In this document: positions 41,147-51,187 of the stretch, one piece after another
How positions within the stretch are numbered: the first letter of the stretch is position 1
Layout: the number at the start of each line of letters is the position of its first letter
Origin: Methanosarcina sp. ERenArc_MAG2
GTDB taxonomy: Archaea > Halobacteriota > Methanosarcinia > Methanosarcinales > Methanosarcinaceae
DNA length: 64,000 nt
NCBI GenBank assembly: GCA_023955635.1
Contig: JAMXHR010000010.1
Coordinates: forward strand, 62,001 to 126,000
Reading direction: 5' to 3'
Position numbers and translations under genes: made by a program
The notes under the pieces: model-generated
What the model saw: only the letters and a program-made list of their open reading frames with translations
Databases searched by the model: none
Told to the model about the DNA's origin: nothing

Positions 41147-42706
41147 ATGTCTTTAACCCTCAACGAACTCAACTCTCACCTTTTTAAAGCCGCAGACATT
41201 CTGCGGGGCTCAATCGACAGTTCCGAGTACAAGCACTATATTTTCGGAATGCTTTTTCTAAAAAGGCTCTCTGACCAGTTTGAGGAAAACGTCAGTCGGG
41301 TTACGGAAGAGCTCGTAAAAGAAGGCATGCCTGAAGAAAAGGCAACAGAGATTGCCTTATCCGACAAGGACGAGCACGGAGGAAGCTTCTTTGTCCCGCC
41401 CCGCGCCCGCTGGCCTGAACTTGAAAAGAAATCCTCTGACATAGGCGAGGCCATAAATAAAGCCTTTGAAGCCCTGGAACACGAAAACCGCTCCCTTGAA
41501 GGTGTTCTTGTTGCTATTGATTTCAACGACAAGGAACGCATATCCGATGCAGTCCTGCAGAAGCTTATCACCCATTTCGGAAAATACAACCTTGCAAACC
41601 ATTCCCTTGAAAACAAGGACATGCTGGGCCGTTCCTACGAATACCTGATCAAACACTTTGCAGACGACGCAGGAAAGAAAGGCGGGGAATTCTATACCCC
41701 TGAAGAAGTGGTCAGGCTCCTGGTAAAGTTGGTCAAGCCTGCAGAAGATATGCGTATCTGCGACCCCACATGCGGTTCCGGTGGGATGCTTATCGAATGC
41801 ATTCACTATTTGCAGGAACACGGAAAAAGCCAGGACAGGATTTCCCTTTATGGGCAGGAAAAGAACCTCAATACCTGGGCCATCTGCAAGATGAATATGC
41901 TCCTGCACGATATCCTCGACGCCAGGATTGAAAAAGGCGACACGATGGCCGATCCCAAGCTGCTGGACAACGGAGAACTGATGCTTTTCGACCGCGTTTT
42001 AGCCAACCCGATGTGGAACCAGAAAGAATGGTCAAGAGACTGGCTTGCAAAAGGCGACCCCCATTCTCGCGTGAAATACGCGCTCCCCTCCGCCTCATCC
42101 GCCGACTGGATGTGGATTCAGCACATGACTGCAACCCTGAACTCGTCGGGAGTCCTCGGAATTGTGCTTGACAACGGCGTTCTCTTCCGCGGTGGCCAGG
42201 AAAAAGTTTCCCGCCAGGGCTACGTTGATGATGACCAGATAGAAGCTGTCCTCGCCCTCCCTCAGAACCTCTTCTACAACACCGGCAGCCCTGGCACGAT
42301 TTTAATCTTCAACAAAAACAAATCCCAGCCGCGAAAAGGCAAAATCCTGTTTATAGACGCCTCTTCCGAATATGAAGAAGGTAAAGCCCAGAATTTCCTG
42401 CGGGATAGCAATATTGAGAAGATCGTATCTGCTTTCGACGGTTTTGAAGACATTGAAAAGTTCTGTGCCGTTGTCGGGAAAGAGAACATTGTCGAAAACG
42501 ATTACAACCTGAATGTTTCCCTGTATGTGGATACCTCGGAAGCTGAACTTGATATTGATGTAGCGGCGGTCAACGAAGAGTTAAAAGAGCTTATCAGGCA
42601 GAGAGACGAGTCCTATGGCGAAATGCAGGTTTATTTAAAGGATCTGGGATACCCGAATTGCGCCTCGGGAGTACGCGGTCCTTTTCGCTCCGCTCAAGAG
42701 GACTAA
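41147..42706 (+). CDS. hsdM: Type I restriction-modification DNA methyltransferase subunit
   Basis: It adds methyl groups to adenine as part of the HsdM2S complex. The N-terminal helical domain ([20 protein letters not shown]) is followed by [20 protein letters not shown], the AdoMet motif [19 protein letters not shown], and the catalytic motif IV, which reads ANPMWNQ rather than the common NPPF/Y. Total 519 residues. The last ~15 residues ([15 protein letters not shown]) and the stop are encoded by a REP-like intergenic element, so the natural C-terminus has been replaced or extended. First gene of the type I locus. Confidence 0.93.
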   Translation: MSLTLNELNSHLFKAADILRGSIDSSEYKHYIFGMLFLKRLSDQFEENVSRVTEELVKEGMPEEKATEIALSDKDEHGGSFFVPPRARWPELEKKSSDIGEAINKAFEALEHENRSLEGVLVAIDFNDKERISDAVLQKLITHFGKYNLANHSLENKDMLGRSYEYLIKHFADDAGKKGGEFYTPEEVVRLLVKLVKPAEDMRICDPTCGSGGMLIECIHYLQEHGKSQDRISLYGQEKNLNTWAICKMNMLLHDILDARIEKGDTMADPKLLDNGELMLFDRVLANPMWNQKEWSRDWLAKGDPHSRVKYALPSASSADWMWIQHMTATLNSSGVLGIVLDNGVLFRGGQEKVSRQGYVDDDQIEAVLALPQNLFYNTGSPGTILIFNKNKSQPRKGKILFIDASSEYEEGKAQNFLRDSNIEKIVSAFDGFEDIEKFCAVVGKENIVENDYNLNVSLYVDTSEAELDIDVAAVNEELKELIRQRDESYGEMQVYLKDLGYPNCASGVRGPFRSAQED

Positions 42707-43137
42707 TTATTGGCACAGAGACTTTCCGTGATTTCCGTGTTTTTGTGGTTATAGCGTTTTGATCGGGTTCTTCCGTGCCCGTAGGTATAAACTTGGAGTA
42801 AATTAAAACCACGGAAAGCGCTGAAAACACGGAAGAAAGGGACACAGGCACAGCTTTTCCGTGTCTTTCCACGGTTCTTGTCACGCGCCTCAGCGCGGAT
42901 GGAGCAAAGCGGCTTCGAAAAAATAAAAACGCAAATATTAGACGCCCTGTGAAAGTAAAGTATCAAAAAATTAATAATTTAGCAGTTAACGACCGATTGA
43001 TAAATTAAAAGGAAATGGCATCCAACTTTGTAAGTTTTTAAATTCATCACGCACTGCGTGATGAATTGGATAAAATGAAAAAATCGTATGCATGTAACAC
43101 ATTTTATACTAATTTTTCTAGGAGGAGTTTGGGTTTA
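42707..43137. repeat. Repeat-rich spacer between hsdM and the DUF1016 gene
   Basis: CTTTCCGTGATTTCCGTG at ~42721 and the inverse AACCACGGAAAGCGCTGAAA at ~42809 form an imperfect inverted repeat of a dispersed type. CACGCGCCTCAGCGCGGATG at ~42882 resembles CCCGCGCCCAGGCGCGGCTG at ~50972. A near-perfect 27-bp palindrome occupies 43041-43067. No gene is visible. Confidence 0.55.
43041..43067. repeat. 27-bp palindrome, copy 1 (upstream of the DUF1016 gene)
   Basis: AATTCATCACGCA, a central C, then TGCGTGATGAATT: 13-bp arms that match exactly. The identical sequence lies inside the following gene at 43422-43448. Confidence 0.9.
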
Positions 43138-44175
43138 ATGGACGAAATACTCTCCAGAGATTTTGAATCCATATACAGCGAAGTAAGACATGTAATTGAA
43201 AATGCAAGGGGCAGCATTTACAGAAATATCAATTTCAATATGGTGCTTGCCTACTGGAACATAGGCAAGATAATTGTTGAAGAGGAGCAGAAAGGGAGTA
43301 ACAGGGCAGAATACGGCACGTATCTACTCAAGCTACTGGCAGAAAGATTGACAGACGAGTTTGGGAGAGGTTTCACTCTTACTAATTTAAGGTACATGAG
43401 GCAGTTTTACTTTGCTTTCCCAATTCATCACGCACTGCGTGATGAATTGTCCTGGACGCATTACAGACTGCTCCTCAAAGTAGGAAAAGAAGATGCGAGA
43501 AGTTTTTATCTTGTTGAAACCGCCAAAAATAAATGGAGCACAAGAGAACTGGAAAGACAGATTGATTCCTTGCTCTACGAAAGGCTCGCTTTAAGCAAAG
43601 ATCCGGAAGAAGTAAAAAAACTCTCAACCCAGGGCCAGCTAATCAAAACCTCAAAAGACCTTATAAAAGATCCTTATATCCTTGAATTCCTGGGCATAAA
43701 ACAACAGCAAAACTTTCTGGAAAAAGACCTTGAAGATCTCCTCATCAGCCGCCTTCAGGAATTTCTCCTTGAACTTGGTGCAGGATTCGCTTTTGTGGAC
43801 CGCCAGAAAAGGATAACCGTTGACGGAGACCACTATTACATCGACCTCGTTTTCTACAACTACATCCTCAAATGCTTCGTGTTAATAGACCTCAAACTTG
43901 GCAAACTCACCCATCAGGACATCGGCCAGCTTGATTTCTACGTCCGGTACTTCGAAAAAGAAGAAAAGCAGTCCGGAGACAACCCGACCATCGGCTTGAT
44001 CCTCTGCTCAAACAAAAACGAAGCAATGGTAAAGTACACTCTGCTTAACGAAAGCAAGAATCTCTTTGCCTCAAAATACAAACTTTACCTGCCAAGTGAA
44101 GAAGAACTGAAGAAGGAACTAACCAGAGAAAGAGAATTCATAGAACAGGAAAAGAGGCTCGCCAATGGAGAATAA
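43138..44175 (+). CDS. DUF1016 (YhcG-type) PDDEXK nuclease-domain protein
   Basis: The protein is 345 residues from the ATG at 43138, which lies behind a strong AGGAGG; the frame extends to a TTG at 43066 but nothing supports that start. The N-terminal DUF1016 half contains NMVLAYWNIGKIIVEEEQKG and ELSWTHYRLLLKVG. The C-terminal nuclease core shows DGDHYYIDLVFYNYIL and CFVLIDLKLGKL, the D...DxK arrangement. Such genes often sit inside type I restriction loci, as here, between hsdM and hsdS; their role is unsettled. The hsdS start overlaps its stop by 11 bases. A palindrome encodes residues ~95-103 (IHHALRDEL). Confidence 0.9.
   Translation: MDEILSRDFESIYSEVRHVIENARGSIYRNINFNMVLAYWNIGKIIVEEEQKGSNRAEYGTYLLKLLAERLTDEFGRGFTLTNLRYMRQFYFAFPIHHALRDELSWTHYRLLLKVGKEDARSFYLVETAKNKWSTRELERQIDSLLYERLALSKDPEEVKKLSTQGQLIKTSKDLIKDPYILEFLGIKQQQNFLEKDLEDLLISRLQEFLLELGAGFAFVDRQKRITVDGDHYYIDLVFYNYILKCFVLIDLKLGKLTHQDIGQLDFYVRYFEKEEKQSGDNPTIGLILCSNKNEAMVKYTLLNESKNLFASKYKLYLPSEEELKKELTREREFIEQEKRLANGE
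43421..43449. repeat. 29-bp palindrome, copy 2, inside the DUF1016 coding sequence
   Basis: It is the same 27-bp core as at 43041-43067, extended by one pairing base on each side (C and G). It is translated in frame as part of FPIHHALRDELSW. Confidence 0.9.
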
Positions 44176-46782
44176 AAACGTTAAAGTGCCTAATGGGTAT
44201 AAGAAAATGGAATTGGGAGTGATTCCGGAAGAGTGGGAAGTTGTAAAAGTAAATGACTTTTGTGACGTTAAAACAGGGGGCACACCTTCTACAAAAAATA
44301 AAGATTTCTGGGATGGAGATATTCCTTGGATGTCTTCTGGTGAAATCAACAAGAAATTTGTATATAACACTGAAAAGAAGATCACTCAAAAGGGTTTGGA
44401 GAATTCAAACGCAAGAATATTACCAGCAGATTCCGTGATGATGGCTTTGAATGGTCAAGGTAAAACAAGAGGTAGTGTTGCAGTTCTAAAAATACCATCA
44501 ACCTGTAATCAGTCTCTTGCCTGTATGATTCCAAATCCAAAAATAAATCACTATTTGTATCTCTTTTACAATTTACAAAGCAGATATTCAGAAATAAGAA
44601 ATTATACTGGTGATACAGGAAGAGAAGGACTTAACATAAAAATTATAAAAGACATGAATGTTCCTCTTCCACCACTTCCAGAACAACAAAAAATCGCCTC
44701 CATCCTCTCAAAAGTCGATGAACAAATCGAACAGACAGAAAAGATAATTGGAAAAACTGAACTCTTAAAAAAGGTCTGATGCAGAAACTGCTTACAAAAG
44801 GCATAGGGCATACGAAGTTCAAGAAAACGGAACTTGGAGAGATACCGGAAAAATGGAAAATGATATCAGTTAATGAAATTGGTGATGTAAAAGGTGGTAA
44901 AAGACTACCAAAAGGTCATCCATTTACTTCAGAAAAAACAAATTATCCGTATCTACGTGTAGTAGATTTCAAAAGTGGAACTATTGACAAAACTAATCTA
45001 AAATATATTAGTTTAGGGGATTATGAAAACATTAAACAATATATAATAAGTTCCAATGATGTTTACATTTCTATTGCTGGTACAATTGGCCTAGTAGGAA
45101 TAATACCAAAAGAGTTAGATGGCTCCAATTTAACTGAAAATGCAGCTAAGGAATGCTGCAAATATAACTTCAATTTTTCACTTGTGGAATTGCTCTGTAA
45201 TTCCATTTTCCTAAATAATCATCAAATACAATTTTCATTTTTTCCTTGAAGTTTTCAGTTGCTTTTTTTCCCGTGGCATAAACTTTATCCTTTATAGTCG
45301 AAAACACTTTGAGTCCTGTAGATGTGTAAGTCTTCTCAACAAGGCTTTTGACCATCTCAATATTGCTGAAAACAGTACCTTTGCATGCATTCGTAACATG
45401 ACAGAATAACCTGTGTTCTATTGGATTGTATTTCGACGTATATGGTGGATAATGAGCCATTCTGATTTCAATTCCAATTTCATTTACCATCTTTTGCATA
45501 TCTTCCTTGAAAATATAATTCCTGCTTGAGTTGCTTCCACCACCATCAGCTAAGGTTAAAATGCTATTTGCTTTTGGATATTTGTTTTTACCGTATTTTT
45601 CCCACCAGTCTTTAATGCAGTCACAACAAAACTCGCTTGTGTCCTTACTGGTTCCTAAAGTGATGTATCCTTCGTTACTTTTTAGATCGTATATGCCATG
45701 TGGAATTACAACCCCATCTGAAAATGTATTGAAGTCGTGGTCATATACCTTTACTGTGTGGGTACAATAAACTTTACCATCACGGTAGAAATTACCTATG
45801 ACTTCTTTTTTTACATCTATACTGATAATAGGATTAGCGCTTTTTGAGTACTCTTCCTTTAACTCGTGAATTCTCTCAAATTGCTCATTTCTATCTTTAG
45901 AGTCTTTCATTGTGACAGCTTTTTGCATTTTCCTTTTTACAAAACCATGTTTCTTTAAGAGCTGCTTTACTACATAGGGAGTTATATTCATACCCTTTGA
46001 TTTAAAAACCTTTGAAATTTCTTTAAGGTTCAGGTTTGTCCATTTTAGTTCTTCATCCATAGGGCTTCCAGCCGTATGGTTTTTTAGAATATCAAAAAAT
46101 ATTTCATCGATATTTTCCACCGTGTCGATGATTTTCTTTTTACCCCCACCAGGCTTTCGAATTCTGTCCTCTGGGGTTTCTGTACCATTGGTGATTTCAT
46201 TAATTCCAGCCATGACAGTCTGAAAGTGGCAGCCCAGGACACTACTAATATAGATTTGTCCTCCGTGACCTAATTTAATTGCTTCGATAGCTGCGTATCT
46301 TCTCCGATCTTTCTCGTTCAAACTATCATAAAATGCTTTCATTCGAGTTTCAATTTCTTCCGGATATTTTATGCGTAGCGTCAAATTAGATTCCTTTTAA
46401 TCATTTGTAATGGCTTCTAACAAACATTATAGATGGTAAGAGAAATAATTGAAATTATATATGTTTTGTTCCTAAAATAGTCATAACTGATAAAACTAAA
46501 CTAGACAAGTATTATCTACAATTATTTTTGACATCTCCAATTGGCCAGTACCAAATTGAATCAAAAACAATGAAATCAGCTCAGCCAAAATTAGCTTTGT
46601 CACGAATTAAAGAAATAGAAATTTCTCTTCCCTCTCTTCCCGAACAGCAAAAAATCTCCTCCATCCTTTCAAAAGTTGATTCCCAGATTCAGGACAACCA
46701 GAGCTATTTACGCAAACTTCAAGAACTTAAAAAAGGACTTATGCAGGATCTTCTTACAGGAAAAGTTAGAGTGTGCGTATAA
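44165..46782 (+). CDS. hsdS: Type I restriction specificity subunit, interrupted by an IS and frame broken
   Basis: HsdS recognises the DNA target of the type I enzyme. The first half has a target-recognition domain (VIPEEWEVVKVNDFCDVKTG) and a conserved helix (LPEQQKIASILSKVDEQIEQ). After the A6 run at 44767-44772 the frame is lost; one more A gives LLKKGLMQKLLTKGIGHTKF and the second half (GEIPEKWKMISVNEIGDVKG). That half is cut at 45149 by an ISAzo13 element. Removing it and one TAA rejoins ENAAKIVITDKTKLDKYYLQ and the second conserved helix, ending LLTGKVRVCV. The IS insertion is real; specificity is probably lost unless the element is excised. Confidence 0.9.
45150..46472 (-). mobile_element. 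ISAzo13-family insertion sequence, type B, in hsdS (1323 bp)
   Basis: It has the same ends and length as the copy at 16488-17810. The target duplication TAA is at 45147-45149 and 46473-46475. Excision of the element plus one TAA restores the hsdS reading frame exactly. Confidence 0.95.
45170..46384 (-). CDS. ISAzo13-family transposase, type B (404 aa)
   Basis: Nearly identical to the enzyme at 16508-17722, with about half a dozen substitutions (for example THTVKVYD for TQIVKVYD and IEMVKSL for IEVVKSL). All three acidic motifs and the C-terminus are intact. It is transcribed against hsdS. Confidence 0.93.
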   Translation of the reverse strand: MTLRIKYPEEIETRMKAFYDSLNEKDRRRYAAIEAIKLGHGGQIYISSVLGCHFQTVMAGINEITNGTETPEDRIRKPGGGKKKIIDTVENIDEIFFDILKNHTAGSPMDEELKWTNLNLKEISKVFKSKGMNITPYVVKQLLKKHGFVKRKMQKAVTMKDSKDRNEQFERIHELKEEYSKSANPIISIDVKKEVIGNFYRDGKVYCTHTVKVYDHDFNTFSDGVVIPHGIYDLKSNEGYITLGTSKDTSEFCCDCIKDWWEKYGKNKYPKANSILTLADGGGSNSSRNYIFKEDMQKMVNEIGIEIRMAHYPPYTSKYNPIEHRLFCHVTNACKGTVFSNIEMVKSLVEKTYTSTGLKVFSTIKDKVYATGKKATENFKEKMKIVFDDYLGKWNYRAIPQVKN

Positions 46783-46971
46783 TGGAAAATTTAAATTTTT
46801 GTCCTATCGAGCGCAGCGAGAAGGACGCGTGCTCCCGAAGCGCAATTCGGGCAGGAAAGGTAAGAGTGCGCGTATAATGGATAATTTAAATTTTTGTCCT
46901 CTCGAGCGCAGCAAGAAGGACGCGTGCTCCCGAAGCGCAATTCGGGCAGGAAAAGTCAGAGTGTGTGTATA
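46757..46971 (+). repeat. 95-bp tandem duplication between hsdS and hsdR
   Basis: GGAAAAGTTAGAGTGTGCGT and the following bases through ATTCGGGCA are repeated with a 95-bp step (GTATAATGG at 46777 and 46872, GTATAATGA at 46967). Each unit contains the end of the hsdS frame, an ATG and a REP-like hairpin (CGAGCGCAGC). The third, partial unit supplies the hsdR start. Confidence 0.9.
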
Positions 46972-49900
46972 ATGACAGACGAATCCCAGCTCCAGTTAGA
47001 TGAATACAACCTTGTGGAAAAACCGGCTCTTGATTTATTTGAAAAGCTGGGGTACAACTATCTTGACGGGAAAAAACTGAAAAAAGAGCCGCAGCAGTTC
47101 TTTTTGCTGGATATCCTGAAACGGAAAATTCAGGAAATAAATCCTTGGCTTGATGAGGTAGGGCTGAATAAGGCGGTCAGGGAGATTACTGTTGTACAGG
47201 CGGCGTCGCTTGTTGAAGCTAATGAGCTGCTGTATTATAAGCTGGTCAATTACACAAGCTTCAAGCAGGACCTGGGGTTTGGGAAAAAGTCGCAAACTGT
47301 TAAGTTTATTGATTTTGATGAGCCTGAGAAGAACGATTTTACGGTTGTCAACCAGTTTTATATTAAAAATAACGATTTTACGATTATTCCTGACCTTGTT
47401 GTTTTTGTAAATGGGATTCCGCTGGCTGTACTTGAATGCAAAAGCCCGAATTTGCAAAATCCGATTGAAGAAGCTATTTCCCAGCTTTTCGGGTACAGGG
47501 AGAAGAACGAACCGTTTTTTACCCGAACCAGATCCTTGTTGCGCTTGCGCGGTACAGGGCAACTTATGCTTCCACTTTTGCGCCTGCAAAATACTTCCTT
47601 GAGTGGAAAAAGCCGTATCCTTTGAATGAAAGAGAACTGGCTGAGAGATTTGGAAAGGATGGGCAGGAGGGCCACATGCTGCCTGCACAGGATCTTCTGC
47701 TGTACTCGCTTTTTTCAAAGGAAAATTTCCTGGATATTCTCAGGAGTTACATTGTTTTTGAAACTGAAAACAACAATGTGCATAAAAAGCTGTGCAGGTA
47801 CAACCAGTATATTGCAAGCAACAAAATTCTTGAACGGATGGCCGAGGGCAAGGGAGGGGTTATCTGGCATACGCAGGGGAGCGGAAAATCGCTTACCATG
47901 ACCTATACGGCTCTGAAAATCCGCAGAATTGAAAAAGTCTCCGGAACCTCTCTTGAAAATCCCTGTATTCTGATTGTAACGGACAGGAATAATCTGGACG
48001 ACCAGATCTCAGGCACATTTAAGAATTGCAACTTCCCGAACCCTGTACCTGTGGAAAGCGTCGAACATCTAAAAGAAGAGCTGAGAAACCCCACTGGAAA
48101 GACCCTCTTTACCACGATCCAGAAATTTACCTCGAAAAACGGCGAGATTTACCCTGAGCTGTCCCGCTCGGAAAATATAATTGTCTTCGCCGATGAAGCC
48201 CACCGGAGTCAATACGGGAAAGCAGGATACGGAAAAGTGGGATATGGAAAGGCAGAGTACGGAAAAGAGGCTGACAAGGTAAACAGCAGCCTGGGCTGGG
48301 CTTTGAATATGCGGACAGCAATTCCAAACGCCTTATTCATAGGCTTTACAGGCACTCCGATTGATAAAAACGATAAGTCCACGCGCAGGGAATTCGGGGA
48401 TTATATTGACAGATACCTGCCAAAGCAGTCCATAGCCGACGGGGCAACAGTCCAGATAAAATATCAGGCCCGTCTTCCTGAAGTCCATATTCTCGGAAGC
48501 GAGCTAGATGTGGCTTTTGACTCCGAATTTGAAGATTGTACCGACCTTGAGCGGGAAATAATCAAGGAGAAGTCCGGGAAGTACAGGACAATTGCCGAAG
48601 ATGAGGACAGGATAAAGGACATCTGCAAAGATATCTTCGAACACTACACAACCGCTGTCAGGCCTGAAGGTTTCAAGGCGCAGATCGTAACCCCTCGAGA
48701 GATGCAGCCGTAACCTACAAACGGATTCTGGACGAACTAGGGGCTCCCGAATCGGAAATCATCATTTCCTCAAGCCCGAAAGATGATCCTAAAGCTGAAA
48801 TCCGGAAATACTACAAGACAAAAGCCCAGCAGAGACAAATAATTGACAGGTTCAAAAAACCGTTTGATGAAGAAAACAACCTGGCTTTCCTCATCGTCTG
48901 CGACATGCTCCTTACAGGTTTTGACGCGCCAATAGAGCAGGTCATGTACCTTGATAAACCGCTTCGGGAACACAATCTCATGCAGGCAGTTGCAAGGGTA
49001 AACCGCCCCTACACCGAAAACAAAACCCACGGCCTGATCATCGACTACTGCGGGATTTCAAAGCAGCTCAAAGAAGCCCTTGATATCTTCAACGAAGGAG
49101 ATATTGCAGGCTACCTCGAACACCTGATGGATGACGTCCCTAAAGCCGAACAGGCGGCAAACAAAGTAAGAAGGTTCTTCAAAGACGTTCCCACAACCTA
49201 TGATTCCGTCGAATACGCAGACAGGTGCGTGCTTGATGTCCTGAAGGCCGAGGATACGCGGATAAGGTTTGAAAGGGCTTTTAAGGAATTTCTCGTTCTT
49301 GTAAATAACATCATTCCCAATCCTGAAGCAAATCGTTTCAGGCAGGACATTTACCTCTACGGCAGGATCTACAACGCAATGCGGAACAATTACGGCACCC
49401 CGACTCCAAGCGTGCTTGAAGCTGTTCCCAAAGCTAAAGCGCTGATCCACAAATATCTTGAATCAAACGGCATCAAAGTCTTCCATGAACCTGTTTCCAT
49501 TTACTCCTCCGAGTTCGATGACATCCTCAACAAAAAGACTTCGCTAAAAGCAAAAGCAAGTCTAATCCAGCACAAAGTAAAGACCACTATCAGCAACCTT
49601 CTCAACACAAATCCGGTTTACTACACTTCCCTCCGTGAGAAACTTGAGAAACTGATTGCAGAGCACGAACAGGGAATAATCTCCACCATAACCTTTCTGA
49701 CCGAACTAGACATAATAAGGAATGAGCTTGATGTCGATGTTGTTGCAAGAAAACACGGCATGAGCAGGGAAGAATTTGCAGTCTTCCAGATGGTCAGGGC
49801 TGCTTATATCCGGTTTCAAGCAGGAGCCGAAAAAGCCGCAATACATCTTACATCGGAAGATGAGAAAAAGCTATCATGTACTTCCCTTTCACTTTTTTTA

Positions 49901-50062
49901 GCCTTAAACGGGCTTTCGGTAATTGACTGGAGGCAAAAACCCGAACAGCAAAAAATAATGCTTAAAAAGATCAAAAGAGAATTGTATAAAATTGATTTTG
50001 ACATTGAAACGGCTGAAAGGGAAAGCCATAATATTCTCAACCTTGCCAGAAACCTGTTGTAA
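46972..50062 (+). CDS. hsdR: Type I restriction endonuclease subunit R (frame broken twice)
   Basis: HsdR is the translocating nuclease, about 1030 residues after repair. The N-terminal PD-(D/E)xK nuclease reads IPDLVVFVNGIPLAVLECKS. The SF2 motor has Walker A WHTQGSGKSLTMTY, motif II VFADEAHRSQYG, TGTPIDKND, and LLTGFDAPIEQVMYLDKPLR with QAVARVNRPY. Frame breaks are the T6 run at 47515-47520 (then FYPNQILVALARYRATYAST) and the C4 run at 48691-48694 (then PSRDAAVTYKRILDELGAPE). Directly after motif II lies a repeat YGKAGYGKVGYGKAEYGKE. The ATG at 46972 follows a tandem duplication. Confidence 0.93.
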
Positions 50063-50168
50063 ATAAGAAATATTATGTGATATAGAATAGGCTGAAAATA
50101 GATGGCGAATTGGATCGCAAATTGGATCGCAAATTGAATCGAGAATCTAATAAAAAATGGAATGAAGA

Positions 50169-50897
50169 ATGGAACAGATAAGAATAGGAAACACTCTCGT
50201 TGATTACCATTTAGTCTATTCTTCCCGGCAAAAAACTATCGAACTTGTAATTGATCTGGATTCCGGGTTTACAGTCAAAGCCCCGGCTGGCATAAGCAAA
50301 GAAGATGTTGCTGTAAATCTTCAGCGAAAAGCCAGCTGGATCATAACCAACCTTGACAAAATGAACGAGGTCATAAGAAACGAAACCCGGAAAGAATTCG
50401 TAAGCGGAGAAAAATTCCTCTACAAAGGAAAACACTACAGGCTAAAAGTAATACAAGTAAATGAACAAATCGTCTCGTCCCTGGCCTTTACCCATAGCAA
50501 ATTCATAGCTCATGTACCTGCAAACCTTCCTGAATTTGATTATCCCCGCATCATACAGCCTTTATTCATCGATTTCTACCACGAAAAAGCGGAAAAAATC
50601 CTCAATCAGAGAGCCAGGAAATATCTGGTATACTTTGAAGCGAAACCTTCTCTGATAAAGGTACAATCCCTTAAAAACAAGTGGGGAAACTGTTCAAAAA
50701 CAAACCAGTTAAGGTTCAACTGGCGAGTCGTTATGGCTAAAATGTCTGTAATTGACTACGTAGTCGTCCATGAGCTCTGCCACACAAAACATAAAGACCA
50801 TTCCAAAGCTTTCTGGAATGAGGTACAGAAAATCCTGCCTGATTATGAAGGAAGAAAAGAGTGGCTACGTATAAATGGAGATTTACTGAAAATCTGA
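50169..50897 (+). CDS. YgjP/SprT-like zinc metallopeptidase (242 aa)
   Basis: The C-terminal HEXXH-like zinc site is VVHELCHTKHKDHSKAFWNE, with the third ligand in the second HxxxF part, as in the YgjP-like (DUF45) family. The central SLKNKWGNCSKTNQLRFNWR is the family's other signature. The N-terminus is a beta domain (LVIDLDSGFTVKAPAGISKE). It starts 107 bases after hsdR on the same strand; such peptidase genes are frequent neighbours of hsdR, but their role there is unknown. No signal peptide, so intracellular. Confidence 0.9.
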   Translation: MEQIRIGNTLVDYHLVYSSRQKTIELVIDLDSGFTVKAPAGISKEDVAVNLQRKASWIITNLDKMNEVIRNETRKEFVSGEKFLYKGKHYRLKVIQVNEQIVSSLAFTHSKFIAHVPANLPEFDYPRIIQPLFIDFYHEKAEKILNQRARKYLVYFEAKPSLIKVQSLKNKWGNCSKTNQLRFNWRVVMAKMSVIDYVVVHELCHTKHKDHSKAFWNEVQKILPDYEGRKEWLRINGDLLKI

Positions 50898-51187
50898 AGT
50901 TTCAGTTGTCCACAGGAAATCTGGAGATATTATTCCGAGGCAAGTTGAATAGCTTCTTCCTGCCGTTTTTGTCCCGCGCCCAGGCGCGGCTGGAAGCCGC
51001 CTGTTTTAAGAAAATCGAATCGAAAACCCGCCTCAACTATTTTGTATTATCAACGTTGCTTTACCAATTCATTTTCCAGAGCCATTAAAGTTCAATGACC
51101 GTGGGAGATCACAGGAAAATTACTTGACGTGTCGAGAGCACTGGTGCGAATATATCCCATTGACTTTCTGCAAGCTCCGAAAGCACG
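50898..51187. other. Spacer with a GC-rich palindromic repeat
   Basis: CCCGCGCCCAGGCGCGGCTG then GAAGCCGCC at about 50972-51001 can fold and is related to the unit at ~42882. No gene is visible. Confidence 0.4.

Noticed and set aside
44767..44772. Phase-variable poly-A switch in hsdS
   Set aside because: The tract is only A6, and the same one-base loss occurs in some twenty unrelated homopolymers here, so sequence error is the simpler explanation.
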